15,308 nt of DNA from Algoriphagus sp. (GTDB lineage: Bacteria; Bacteroidota; Bacteroidia; Cytophagales; Cyclobacteriaceae), in NCBI GenBank assembly GCA_023255285.1, contig JALRIY010000036.1, positions 1 through 15,308 of the forward strand. Direction: 5' to 3'. Below, one piece after another: positions 1 through 6,872 of the stretch. Made by a program: the position numbers and the translations under genes. The number at the start of each line of letters is the position of its first letter. Position 1 is the stretch's first letter. A model generated the notes under the pieces. It saw nothing but the letters and a program-made list of their open reading frames with translations. It did no database searches and had not been told where the DNA came from.

Positions 1-956
1 CACCAACTCTGATAAGTTTGCTCTTTTCCAGAGAAGGCAATCAATTTGATGAGGCTCTTTTCCCCGTAGTATCCACCCGACACAAACCAGCTGCCTAGGT
101 CCGAAAAGGCCCGATCCACAAAGCCATCAGAGGTAATCTTGGAAAGCCGTGCATCCACCGCAAAACGGTTGTTGAGCAGGCCCGTTCCAGCTTTGACCGT
201 ATGTCTCCAGGTATTGAATGAGCCGAAACCATTGTCTAATTCTGCATAAGCCTCGTCACGGCGGGTGTCCGTCTGGAAGTTGAGGCTGGCACCAAAGGTA
301 GCGGCTCCATTGGTGGAAGTGCCCACGCCCCGCTGGATGTGAATAGTTTCCACTGAGGAAGCAAAGTCTGGCATGTTGACCCAAAAGACCCCATGGGACT
401 CCGCATCGTTGAGCGGAATGCCATTGATGGTGGCATTGATGCGCGTTTGGTCGGTACCTCGAATACGAATGCCCGTGTAGCCCACCCCAGCTCCTGCATC
501 GGAGTGGCTGACTACGGAGGGAGAAAAGTTGAGGAGGATAGGAATATCCTGCCCTAGATTTCGCTTGGCGATTTCCGACTTATCTACCGTAGAAAAGGTA
601 GTTGGCGTACTTTCAGAGGCGCGCGTGGCAGAGACAATAAACTCCTCACTCAAGAAATCTTTGGACGCCAAACCCAGCTCCAAAGAGGTTGTCAAAGGAA
701 GTTCCACCGACTTGCGTACGGTTTCGTAGCCGAGGTAGGAAACTCGGATTTCTTGCTTTCCATTGGGAACTCTTGCTAGTGTAAAATTTCCGTCCGCATC
801 CGTGACGGCACCTTTTCCCAAACTTTCGATCCATACAGAAGCCCCTACCAAGGGAACGTTCGATTTGGCATCAAAAATTCTCCCGCTTAGGCTAGATTGT
901 GCCCAAGCGTGAAGGCTGAACAGTACACACAGCCCTACAAATACTACCTTTTTCAT
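1..956 (-). CDS. TonB-dependent outer-membrane receptor, N-terminal part (probable thiamin-related importer)
   Basis: The frame is open from the ATG at 956 to the window edge (318 codons seen), so the C-terminal beta-barrel is missing. Residues 1-19 are a signal peptide ending AWA. Residues 23-100 form a carboxypeptidase-regulatory-like beta-sandwich (GRIFDA, VTDADGNFTL, YLGYETV), usual in Bacteroidota TonB receptors. A TonB-box-like stretch EFIVSATR lies near 105-112. The plug follows at 115-230 with IRIRGTDQTRINATINGIP and IQRGVGTSTNGAATFGAS, and the first strands end in GKEQTYQSW. Such receptors import ligands across the outer membrane using TonB energy. The substrate is inferred from regulation: a TPP riboswitch lies in the leader, as known for the Bacteroidota thiamin-regulated outer-membrane receptors. 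A sequence GGG lies 9 nt before the ATG as a weak ribosome-binding site. The receptor class is near certain; thiamin specificity is inference. Confidence 0.93.
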   Translation of the reverse strand, partial: MKKVVFVGLCVLFSLHAWAQSSLSGRIFDAKSNVPLVGASVWIESLGKGAVTDADGNFTLARVPNGKQEIRVSYLGYETVRKSVELPLTTSLELGLASKDFLSEEFIVSATRASESTPTTFSTVDKSEIAKRNLGQDIPILLNFSPSVVSHSDAGAGVGYTGIRIRGTDQTRINATINGIPLNDAESHGVFWVNMPDFASSVETIHIQRGVGTSTNGAATFGASLNFQTDTRRDEAYAELDNGFGSFNTWRHTVKAGTGLLNNRFAVDARLSKITSDGFVDRAFSDLGSWFVSGGYYGEKSLIKLIAFSGKEQTYQSW

Positions 957-990
957 AATTTTCCCTTTCGGGTGTTTGAGTGAAACAGAA

Positions 991-1011
991 GAAAACCTAG
1001 GGGAGGTTTTC
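991..1011 (-). promoter_or_regulatory. Hairpin between riboswitch and receptor start, possible expression platform
   Basis: On the transcript of the minus strand an 8-bp perfect stem GAAAACCT/AGGTTTTC closes a 5-nt loop CCCCT and is followed by the moderately U-rich TTCTGTTTC. It lies about 90 nt after the aptamer and 35 nt before the receptor ATG, where an expression platform is expected. The run of U is imperfect, so a true intrinsic terminator is unproven. The loop CCCCT is complementary to the AGGGG of the aptamer (1174-1178), which could give an alternative pairing. Confidence 0.3.
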
Positions 1012-1100
1012 CGTGATTGTTTACCCTGTTGCGATGCATAAAAACAAATCCTAGGAAAGCTAGCACTTCCTTGAATGGGTTCAGTTTTATAACTCCGCAT

Positions 1101-1185
1101 GTTCATTTCCCTTCGCCGGCATTACCCGGATCAGGTAGTATGGGTATGATCTCAGCCCGTTGTATTTAAGGCACCCCTTATGATC
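1101..1185 (-). promoter_or_regulatory. TPP riboswitch (THI element)
   Basis: Read on the minus strand the segment holds the conserved THI-box blocks in order: GGGGTGCC (1177-1170), GGGCTGAGA then ATACCC (1157-1142), ACCTGATCCGGGTAATGCC (1136-1118) and GGCGAAGGGAA (1117-1107). TCAT at 1183-1180 can pair with ATGA at 1106-1103 to close P1. These are the pyrimidine- and pyrophosphate-sensing elements of the thiamin pyrophosphate aptamer. It starts right where the predicted promoter would begin transcription and precedes the TonB receptor by 145 nt, so binding of TPP should lower receptor expression. No thi biosynthetic gene lies in the same transcript as far as the window shows. Confidence 0.96.
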
Positions 1186-1191
1186 TGTGTT

Positions 1192-1222
1192 CAAAGTTAG
1201 ATGGGAAAAGTTATTTTCCAAA
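1192..1222 (-). promoter_or_regulatory. Bacteroidota-type promoter of the riboswitch/receptor transcript
   Basis: On the minus strand TTTG (1222-1219), a 19-nt spacer and TAACTTTG (1199-1192) match the Bacteroidota primary sigma consensus TTTG-N19-21-TAnnTTTG. Transcription would start close to 1186, just at the 5' edge of the TPP aptamer. This agreement between two independently recognised signals supports both. Confidence 0.8.
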
Positions 1223-1278
1223 AAACAATTCTTCCCTACTTTTTTATAAATTCAAGGTTTCACCCAAGCTCTACACCT

Positions 1279-2124
1279 ATGCGCCTTTACAAATTAATTT
1301 CGGGAACCCTCTTAGAAGTAAATGGAACCCATTATTTAGGTCCTGAACTCGATTGGGATCAGTTGCTTGGGAGGGAGCAACTACCCAAATTGCTTGCTTC
1401 TGAGGCGAGTCATTGGGAAAAAATAAGTTTAGAAAAAGCTGAAGAACTTATCGAAGAAGGCTTATTGGCCCCCATGGGTAACCAAGAAATTTGGGCTGCA
1501 GGTGTAACCTACTACCGAAGTAGAACTGCTCGAATGGAAGAATCTAGCGATTCGGGCGGTGCCACTTTTTACGATAAAGTATACGTAGCTGAGCGACCGG
1601 AACTATTCTTTAAGGCTACTGCCAGCCGGGTATCGAATCCGGGAGATTTGGTAAAAATTCGAAAAGATTCCAGTTGGGATGTTCCTGAACCTGAGTTGAC
1701 GCTTCTTCTCTCTCCGTCAGGAAAAATTCAAGGCTATACTATTGGAAACGATATGAGTAGTCGTAGTATTGAAGGAGAAAATCCGCTTTATCTTCCTCAA
1801 GCTAAGGTATACCAAGGCTGTGCCTCCTTGGGTCCCTGCTTGTTAATACAAGAGGATCTCCTTCCCCCAACGACCAGCATCGGCTTGGAAGTGTATCGAA
1901 ATGGAAAACTTGCTGCATCAGGAGAAACTAACTTAGCACAGTTGAAGCGAAGTCCGGAGGAACTGGCAAGTTGGCTTTTTCGAGGAAACTCCTTTCCAAC
2001 GGGTTGTTTCTTGATGACGGGTACGGGAATTGTGCCTGACGATTTCTCCTTAGTCAATGGGGATCAAGTAGCTATCACAATTGAAGGAATTGGTACCCTT
2101 CAAAATGGAGTAGGAACAGTTTAA
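1279..2124 (+). CDS. Fumarylacetoacetate hydrolase (FAH) family enzyme, possibly a 2-keto-3-deoxy-sugar-acid dehydratase
   Basis: The 281-residue protein has the FAH C-terminal fold. IWAAGVTYYRSRTAR (71-85) begins the catalytic domain, PEPELTLL supplies metal ligands Glu137 and Glu139, and GNDMSSR supplies Asp158, the E-x-E...D divalent-metal triad of the family. The stretch SIEGENPLYLPQAKVYQG (163-180, Lys176) recalls the 2-dehydro-3-deoxy-D-arabinonate dehydratase branch of the family, so a role in sugar-acid breakdown is plausible but not shown. The start is set at the ATG of MRLYKLISG. An in-frame ATG at 1201 would add 26 low-complexity residues and lie in the divergent promoter, so it is unlikely. 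yjbQ begins 3 nt after the stop, suggesting co-transcription. Family confidence is high, substrate confidence low. Confidence 0.9.
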   Translation: MRLYKLISGTLLEVNGTHYLGPELDWDQLLGREQLPKLLASEASHWEKISLEKAEELIEEGLLAPMGNQEIWAAGVTYYRSRTARMEESSDSGGATFYDKVYVAERPELFFKATASRVSNPGDLVKIRKDSSWDVPEPELTLLLSPSGKIQGYTIGNDMSSRSIEGENPLYLPQAKVYQGCASLGPCLLIQEDLLPPTTSIGLEVYRNGKLAASGETNLAQLKRSPEELASWLFRGNSFPTGCFLMTGTGIVPDDFSLVNGDQVAITIEGIGTLQNGVGTV

Positions 2125-2127
2125 AAG

Positions 2128-2556
2128 ATGTCAGATTTTTTTCAAAAATCAGTTCCGCTACCTGCTTTTCCACAGGGGTATCACTTGATTACCTCTTATA
2201 TAGAACAATCTATTCAGGAAATAGAAGCTCTTCAAATTGGAATTTTACAGGTATTTCTTCAACATACTTCCGCGGGACTTTGCATCAATGAAAATGCAGA
2301 TCCAACAGTAAGAAAAGATTTTAAAACTTTTGTAAACGAGCTAATCCCTGAGAATTATCCTCGATTTGTACACAATTACGAGGGTCCAGACGACATGCCA
2401 GCACATGTGAAAAGTGCTTTTTTTGGAGTCAATCTTAGCCTACCTATTCGTCAAGGAAAGTTAGCACTAGGACTTTGGCAGGGAGTTTACCTGTGCGAAT
2501 TTCGTCACAAAGCCGGGCCAAGAAATCTTCTACTTACAGCATTTGGAACCAAATAA
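2128..2556 (+). CDS. yjbQ: YjbQ family protein (UPF0047, secondary thiamine-phosphate synthase)
   Basis: At 142 residues the protein has the usual length and all signature blocks of the YjbQ family: QHTSAGLCINENADP (45-59), EGPDDMPAH (85-93) and LGLWQGVYLCEFRH (114-127). His46, Asp88/Asp89, His93 and Glu124 are the likely ligand or active-site residues. E. coli YjbQ can replace ThiE, joining the thiazole and pyrimidine phosphates of thiamin when overexpressed, but its normal job is unsettled. The gene follows the FAH-family gene by 3 nt and is probably translated from the same mRNA. A TPP-riboswitch-controlled receptor is transcribed divergently from the same intergenic region, a suggestive but not decisive thiamin context. 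No riboswitch precedes this operon on its own strand. Confidence 0.93.
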   Translation: MSDFFQKSVPLPAFPQGYHLITSYIEQSIQEIEALQIGILQVFLQHTSAGLCINENADPTVRKDFKTFVNELIPENYPRFVHNYEGPDDMPAHVKSAFFGVNLSLPIRQGKLALGLWQGVYLCEFRHKAGPRNLLLTAFGTK

Positions 2557-2619
2557 TCCATTGAGAACCATCACTCGACCATTGGTAAAAATCCACGACT
2601 CTGTCCTAGGAAAATCTTC

Positions 2620-2627
2620 TAAGTTTG
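2620..2627 (+). promoter_or_regulatory. Candidate -7 element for the DUF5916 gene
   Basis: TAAGTTTG matches TAnnTTTG exactly, but no TTTG is found 19-21 nt upstream, so the promoter is half supported. Transcription would begin within a few bases of the ATG at 2632, which would favour initiation at the second ATG (2647). Confidence 0.3.
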
Positions 2628-2631
2628 TGTA

Positions 2632-4860
2632 ATGAGTAAGTATGTCATGAACCGCCTTTTTGTATTTTTTTTAGTCTTCGGATTAGTGTTCTATCTCCAA
2701 GTTGAGGCACAGACCTCTCCCAAACAAAATGCTTTTGCTTTTAAAATAAAGGAACCTATCACCTTAGATGGGATTTTAGATGAGGCCATTTGGAAGGATG
2801 CTGAGGGGTGGAATGGAGATTTTATGCAATACTTTCCCTCAGACACTTCATTAAGTATACTTCCTACACGAGTGAAAGTAGCATTTGACGATACGAATTT
2901 GTATTTGGCTGCTATCATGGAAAATAAAGGCCCGCGTAACTACGTGTCCACCTCCCTGCGCCGCGACTACCGTGGAGAACAAAACGATGGGATTAGCTTT
3001 ATTTTCGACACCTTCAATGACAGAACCAATGCATTCCAATTTGGCGTAAACCCCTATGGAGTCCAGCGAGAAGCCCTACTGGCCAATGGAGGTTCGCGCC
3101 CAGATGACCTCAGCTTGGCTTGGGATAACAAGTGGTATTCTGAAGCAAAGATTATGGAAAACCACTGGCAAGTTGAAGTGATCATTCCCCTTTCTACTAT
3201 CCGGTTTAAGGAAGGAACGCAAAACTGGAACGTGAATTTTTACCGAATCGACAGCCATACAGGGGAAAGATCTACTTGGGCCCCTATTCCAAGAAATAAT
3301 TCAATCATATCTACGGCATTTCTTCGAAAATTAATTTTTGAGGAACCCCTTCAAAAAAAGGGAGGCAATATTTCCCTAATCCCTTATGTAGCTGGACGTA
3401 CCTCCACAAATTTCCTAGAAAACAGCAGTGAATCGCTTACCCCAGCTGTGGGCGGGGACGCCAAAATAGGTATTGGACCAGCCATGAACCTAGACCTCAC
3501 CTTCAATCCAGATTTTTCACAGGTAGAAGTCGATCAGCAGGTAACCAATTTGGACCGATTCGAAATCTTTTTTCCAGAGCGAAGACAGTTTTTCCTAGAG
3601 AATGGAGACCTCTTTGATAGCTTTGGACATCCCCGATCCCGTCCTTTCTTTTCCAGAAGAATTGGTGTAGACATTGACTCCGCCACTGGACAAAACATAC
3701 AAAGTAAAATCATTTATGGGGCACGATTGAGTGGAAAATTAAATGACAATTGGCGTGTAGGGGCGATGAATATGCAAACTGCCAACGATGAAAATGCAGG
3801 CATTGTAGGGAAAAATTTTACCGTATTTGCCCTCCAACGAAAAGTATTTGAACGCTCAAACATCGGTCTTATATACGTTAACAAAGAGTCCCTAGCGCTA
3901 GATGAATACCAGCAGGTATTTGATCCCACAGCTTACAATCGCTTGTTAGGAGTCGATTACAACCTCAACTCGTCGAATGGAAAGTGGACGGGAAAGGTAT
4001 TTTACCACCGTACTTTTGAATCCATAGAAGTAGAGAAGCCCTATTCTTTCAATGCCTATGTATTGTACACCGATTTGCATTGGAGGGGGGTATTTAGTGT
4101 TCAAGATGTGGGCAAATCCTTCAATCCTGAAGTGGGTTTTTTACCTAGATCTGATTTTAAACGTATTAACCCTGATCTCGCATACCTATTTTATCCCAAA
4201 TCCAAATTCATCAATCGCCATGGACCCTCTGTAGAGTTTGAGTCATTTTGGAATGAAACTTTGGGGACTACGGACCGCGACATTAACCTAGGATATTTGG
4301 TTCGCTTCAATTCCCTGGCACAATTGGAGGTCTCACATAGCAATCGATACGTTTATTTATTTGGTGATTTTGACCCTACCCGATCTGGTGGAGAACCTCT
4401 AGCTGCAGGAACAGATTATTCCTACCAAAATATACAAGTAGAGTTCAGAAGTAATCCACGCAAAAAGCTAAATTTAAGCCTAACGGGGGAGTTTGGAGAG
4501 TATTTCACCGGGTCAATTCAACGAATTACTACACAAACAGGACTTCGTTTGGGGTATCTTGCAAACATTTCCATGAACTTCAACTATGCGCGTATCCGCT
4601 TGCCAAAACCTCAGCAAGATGCTGATTTGATTCTTGTTGGACCGCGGATTGACTTGACACTTACGAAGGATTTATTTTGGACCACTTTTGTGCAATACAA
4701 CAACCAGATAGACAACCTTAACATCAATACGCGAATTCAGTGGCGCTATGCTCCAGTATCCGACTTTTTCTTGGTGTATACAGACAACTATTTTCCAGGA
4801 GACTTCCTGCCCAAACAACGCTCGCTGGTGTTTAAGTTGAACTATTGGTTGAATTTGTAA
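2632..4860 (+). CDS. DUF5916 outer-membrane protein with CBM9-like N-terminal domain
   Basis: The 742-residue protein has a hydrophobic signal sequence (FVFFLVFGLVFYL, cleavage near VEA-QT). A family-9 carbohydrate-binding-like beta-sandwich spans about 35-230 (ITLDGILDEAIWKDAEGW, VAFDDTNLYLAAIMENKG, WQVEVIIPLSTIRF). The rest is a long beta-strand-rich region with the DUF5916 hallmark FNPDFSQVEVDQQVTNLDRF followed by FFPERRQFFLEN. It ends in aromatic residues (NYWLNL), as outer-membrane barrels do. The family is common in Bacteroidota and its function is unknown; a cell-envelope, possibly barrel, location is inferred. The ATG at 2647 (MNRLFVFF) gives a more typical signal peptide and may be the real start. 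It follows yjbQ by 75 nt with a candidate promoter element, so it is probably a separate unit. Confidence 0.88.
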   Translation: MSKYVMNRLFVFFLVFGLVFYLQVEAQTSPKQNAFAFKIKEPITLDGILDEAIWKDAEGWNGDFMQYFPSDTSLSILPTRVKVAFDDTNLYLAAIMENKGPRNYVSTSLRRDYRGEQNDGISFIFDTFNDRTNAFQFGVNPYGVQREALLANGGSRPDDLSLAWDNKWYSEAKIMENHWQVEVIIPLSTIRFKEGTQNWNVNFYRIDSHTGERSTWAPIPRNNSIISTAFLRKLIFEEPLQKKGGNISLIPYVAGRTSTNFLENSSESLTPAVGGDAKIGIGPAMNLDLTFNPDFSQVEVDQQVTNLDRFEIFFPERRQFFLENGDLFDSFGHPRSRPFFSRRIGVDIDSATGQNIQSKIIYGARLSGKLNDNWRVGAMNMQTANDENAGIVGKNFTVFALQRKVFERSNIGLIYVNKESLALDEYQQVFDPTAYNRLLGVDYNLNSSNGKWTGKVFYHRTFESIEVEKPYSFNAYVLYTDLHWRGVFSVQDVGKSFNPEVGFLPRSDFKRINPDLAYLFYPKSKFINRHGPSVEFESFWNETLGTTDRDINLGYLVRFNSLAQLEVSHSNRYVYLFGDFDPTRSGGEPLAAGTDYSYQNIQVEFRSNPRKKLNLSLTGEFGEYFTGSIQRITTQTGLRLGYLANISMNFNYARIRLPKPQQDADLILVGPRIDLTLTKDLFWTTFVQYNNQIDNLNINTRIQWRYAPVSDFFLVYTDNYFPGDFLPKQRSLVFKLNYWLNL

Positions 4861-4881
4861 TTAGTTCACACGATTATCCTC

Positions 4882-4924
4882 AATTTTACCAGTAGCTAAA
4901 ATTTCTTGAATTATTGCGAATAAT
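4882..4924 (+). terminator. Two AT-rich hairpins after the DUF5916 gene, possible terminator
   Basis: A perfect 7-bp stem AATTTTA/TAAAATT (4882-4888 with 4897-4903, 8-nt loop) is followed by ATTATT-gcg-AATAAT (4910-4924). CGATTAT (4871-4877) and ATAATCG (4920-4926) form an outer inverted repeat. The first hairpin begins 22 nt after the stop codon. The stems lack GC pairs and no clear U-run follows, so termination is only a possibility. Confidence 0.25.
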
Positions 4925-4943
4925 CGTCGATGGACCACGGTTT
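4885..4943 (+). repeat. Dispersed degenerate intergenic repeat, copy A
   Basis: By hand alignment this stretch matches 12585-12653 over most of its length: TTAC-AGT-GCT, then TTGAATTA-TGCG, then AATCGTCGA-GGAC and C-CGGTT. About three quarters of positions agree, and copy B has an extra 7 nt (GATAGCC) after GGAC. Both copies are intergenic and in the same orientation in the window. It overlaps the hairpins listed at 4882-4924. Confidence 0.5.
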
Positions 4944-5043
4944 GCAGGAAGCCCTAAAGCTCATTAAAATGAACTTCAAGCCTTATTTTTCTGTGGTTAC
5001 TAGTGGAAAAGCAGAAAATTTAATTGAAAAATTCAACCGCTAA
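4930..5043 (+). CDS. Doubtful 37-codon ORF in the spacer before the cryptochrome gene
   Basis: An ATG-started frame encodes a 37-residue, lysine-rich, partly amphipathic peptide (MDHGLQEALKLIK at the start, AENLIEKFNR at the end). I recognise no family. It could be chance, a small protein, or the tail of a decayed gene: a TAA at 4921 closes the frame just upstream. Its start lies inside repeat copy A, which argues against a conserved gene. The rest of the spacer (5044-5158) holds an A-run at 5102-5109 and no recognisable gene or clear promoter. Confidence 0.15.
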   Translation: MDHGLQEALKLIKMNFKPYFSVVTSGKAENLIEKFNR

Positions 5044-5158
5044 CTATTCTATCCGCTAAGATTCAAAATGAACGCATTCTATCTAGTGGAATAGGTATCC
5101 TAAAAAAAATTTAGTCAAGAGCCTCAAACACTTTACTTCAACAGTCTGTTAGCCAACA

Positions 5159-6601
5159 ATGAAGTACAATAGGATTGTGGTATGGTTTCGTAATGACCTT
5201 CGTCTCACAGACAACGAGACACTGATAAGGGCAATACAACAAGGGAAAGAAATAATCCCAATTTACTGCAATGATCCAAGACTAGTTGAAAAAACAAAAC
5301 TGGGGATTCCAAAAACTGGAGCTTTTCGTGCTCAATTTCTACTAGAAAGTCTTGAGGATCTTCGAAAATCACTGATTCAACTAGGAGGTAATTTGGTTTG
5401 CTTACAGGGGAAACCAGAACAAGTAGTGGTAGAATTTGCCAAACAGATTCAGGCCTCTGCAATCTTTTTTTCTAAAGAAGTTACAGCAGAAGAGCGTCAT
5501 GTGGATAAAGCACTAGAGGAAAATGCTTTTTCTAAGAAAATCGCCTGTGAAAGCTTCTGGCAGAGCACCCTCTACCACAAGGATGACCTGCCTTTTCCAA
5601 TCAAACAAACTCCTGAAGTATTTACACAATTCCGCAAAGAGGTAGAAAAGCAGAGTAAAATCCGTGCTCCTTTTCCTACCCCAACTGTAATAAATTACCC
5701 TGGAGAAGCGCTAATTCCTAATGCGGGATCGCTCCCCCAGTTTGACGATTATGGACTGGAGAAGCCCATGCGAGAGGAACACTCGTGGTTGAAGATACGT
5801 GGAGGAGAGTCTTCCGCGCTGGGGCAACTTCAGTCCTATTTTTGGGAAAAAGACCTACTAAAAAAATATAAGGAAACGCGCAATGGCTTAATAGGCATGG
5901 ACTACAGCTCCAAGCTATCGCCTTGGCTAGCCTTGGGCTGCATTTCTCCTCGTACCATCTATACAGAAGTAAAACGATACGAGAAAGAGCGCGTCAAAAA
6001 CGACAGCACCTATTGGTTGGTCTTTGAATTGATCTGGAGGGACTATTTTCGATTTATCGCCAAAAAACACGGCACGAAATTATTTCAAGTAAGTGGCATC
6101 CGAAATCAAGTGGACTCCTGGCGAAGGGACAAGGCGCAATTTATTCGCTGGGCAGAGGGGAAGACAGGAGTTCCATTTGTGGATGCCAACATGCGGGAGC
6201 TGAATGCAACAGGATTTATGTCCAACCGAGGGCGGCAGATCGTTGCTAGCTTCCTAGTTAACGACCTCGAAATCGATTGGACCTGGGGAGCAAGCTACTT
6301 TGAAAGTCAACTTGTGGATTACGACGTATGCTCCAACTGGGGCAACTGGATGTATGTGGGTGGGGTAGGAAATGATCCTAGAGAAAACCGCTACTTCAAC
6401 ATCCTTCGACAAGCGAATACCTACGACAGAAAAGGAGATTTTGTACGCCTTTGGATACCTGAACTTCAGGCTATCCAAGGATTTGACATCCACCAGCCTT
6501 GGGAGTTATCCACATCCGATTTGCGTAACCTGAAAATTCAATTGGGATATAGTTATCCACATGCAATGGGAAAAATTCCTGCTTTAGAAAGGACTTATTG
6601 A
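5159..6601 (+). CDS. DASH-family cryptochrome / photolyase
   Basis: The 480-residue protein has an N-terminal photolyase domain (IVVWFRNDLRLTDNETL, residues 6-22) for an antenna cofactor and a C-terminal FAD-binding helical domain. DASH-specific stretches are visible: YKETRNGLIGMDYSSKLSPW (237-256), NDSTYWLVFELIWRDYF (281-297), WAEGKTGVPFVDANMREL (331-348), DYDVCSNWGNW (387-397) followed by VGGVGNDPR. Cry-DASH proteins bind FAD and usually methenyltetrahydrofolate and repair cyclobutane pyrimidine dimers, mainly in single-stranded DNA, with blue light; some may also signal. The length fits a bacterial member without extension. It is a lone gene: a spacer with no clear promoter precedes it, and it converges with the operon to the right. 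A candidate terminator follows. Confidence 0.95.
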   Translation: MKYNRIVVWFRNDLRLTDNETLIRAIQQGKEIIPIYCNDPRLVEKTKLGIPKTGAFRAQFLLESLEDLRKSLIQLGGNLVCLQGKPEQVVVEFAKQIQASAIFFSKEVTAEERHVDKALEENAFSKKIACESFWQSTLYHKDDLPFPIKQTPEVFTQFRKEVEKQSKIRAPFPTPTVINYPGEALIPNAGSLPQFDDYGLEKPMREEHSWLKIRGGESSALGQLQSYFWEKDLLKKYKETRNGLIGMDYSSKLSPWLALGCISPRTIYTEVKRYEKERVKNDSTYWLVFELIWRDYFRFIAKKHGTKLFQVSGIRNQVDSWRRDKAQFIRWAEGKTGVPFVDANMRELNATGFMSNRGRQIVASFLVNDLEIDWTWGASYFESQLVDYDVCSNWGNWMYVGGVGNDPRENRYFNILRQANTYDRKGDFVRLWIPELQAIQGFDIHQPWELSTSDLRNLKIQLGYSYPHAMGKIPALERTY

Positions 6602-6609
6602 AAAATAGC

Positions 6610-6639
6610 GGCACGCACATGCTGCCATTTTCTCTTTTT
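6610..6639 (+). terminator. Candidate intrinsic terminator of the cryptochrome gene
   Basis: Nine nt after the stop codon GGCA-c-GC pairs with GC-TGCC around the loop ACAT (6610-6626), a 6-bp stem with one bulge, followed at once by ATTTTCTCTTTTT. The position and T-rich tail suit a terminator; the stem is short. Confidence 0.45.
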
Positions 6640-6729
6640 AGATTTTTCGGATTGAGTTGATTCGCCGAGGTGTCCTAATCCGCCTTTGAGGATTGTGAAA
6701 AATACGCTGACCATTTTACCCCAGGTTCT

Positions 6730-6744
6730 CCTGCCGTTGGCAGG
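6730..6744. other. Perfect GC-rich hairpin in the convergent spacer 6602-6872
   Basis: CCTGCC-gtt-GGCAGG is a 6-bp perfect inverted repeat. The flanks TACCCCAGGTT and AACTGTGGTGGG could extend it imperfectly. It sits between the convergent cryptochrome gene and the beta-lactamase-like gene and might act as a terminator or transcript-end structure for either strand, although no T-run adjoins it. The rest of this 271-bp spacer shows no gene I can support. Confidence 0.3.
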
Positions 6745-6872
6745 TAAAACTGTGGTGGGAAAAATTGATTAAGTTTCACGATTCCTGAAGACGGATCGAA
6801 CTATTAAACATTTAACTAGTTTCCCATTTTAAGCCATCAGGCAACGTTTATTGGTTGGGTTGAATGTCCTAT

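Noticed and set aside
1201..1278. Extension of the FAH-family protein to the ATG at 1201.
   Set aside because: The added residues show no family character and the DNA overlaps the divergent TTTG-N19-TAACTTTG promoter. The ATG at 1279 starts where family similarity begins.
996..2610. Recurrent CCTAGG palindromes (996, 1050 and 2605) as a regulator site.
   Set aside because: They are six-base sites in unrelated contexts (one in a hairpin, one in a leader, one in a spacer) with no shared longer motif beyond TCCTAGGAAA in two; this is too weak to support.
5044..5094. Inverted repeat CTATTC ... GAATAG as a possible transposon end or operator.
   Set aside because: It is only 6 bp with a 39-nt gap in AT-rich DNA, with no target duplication or transposase nearby; chance is sufficient.
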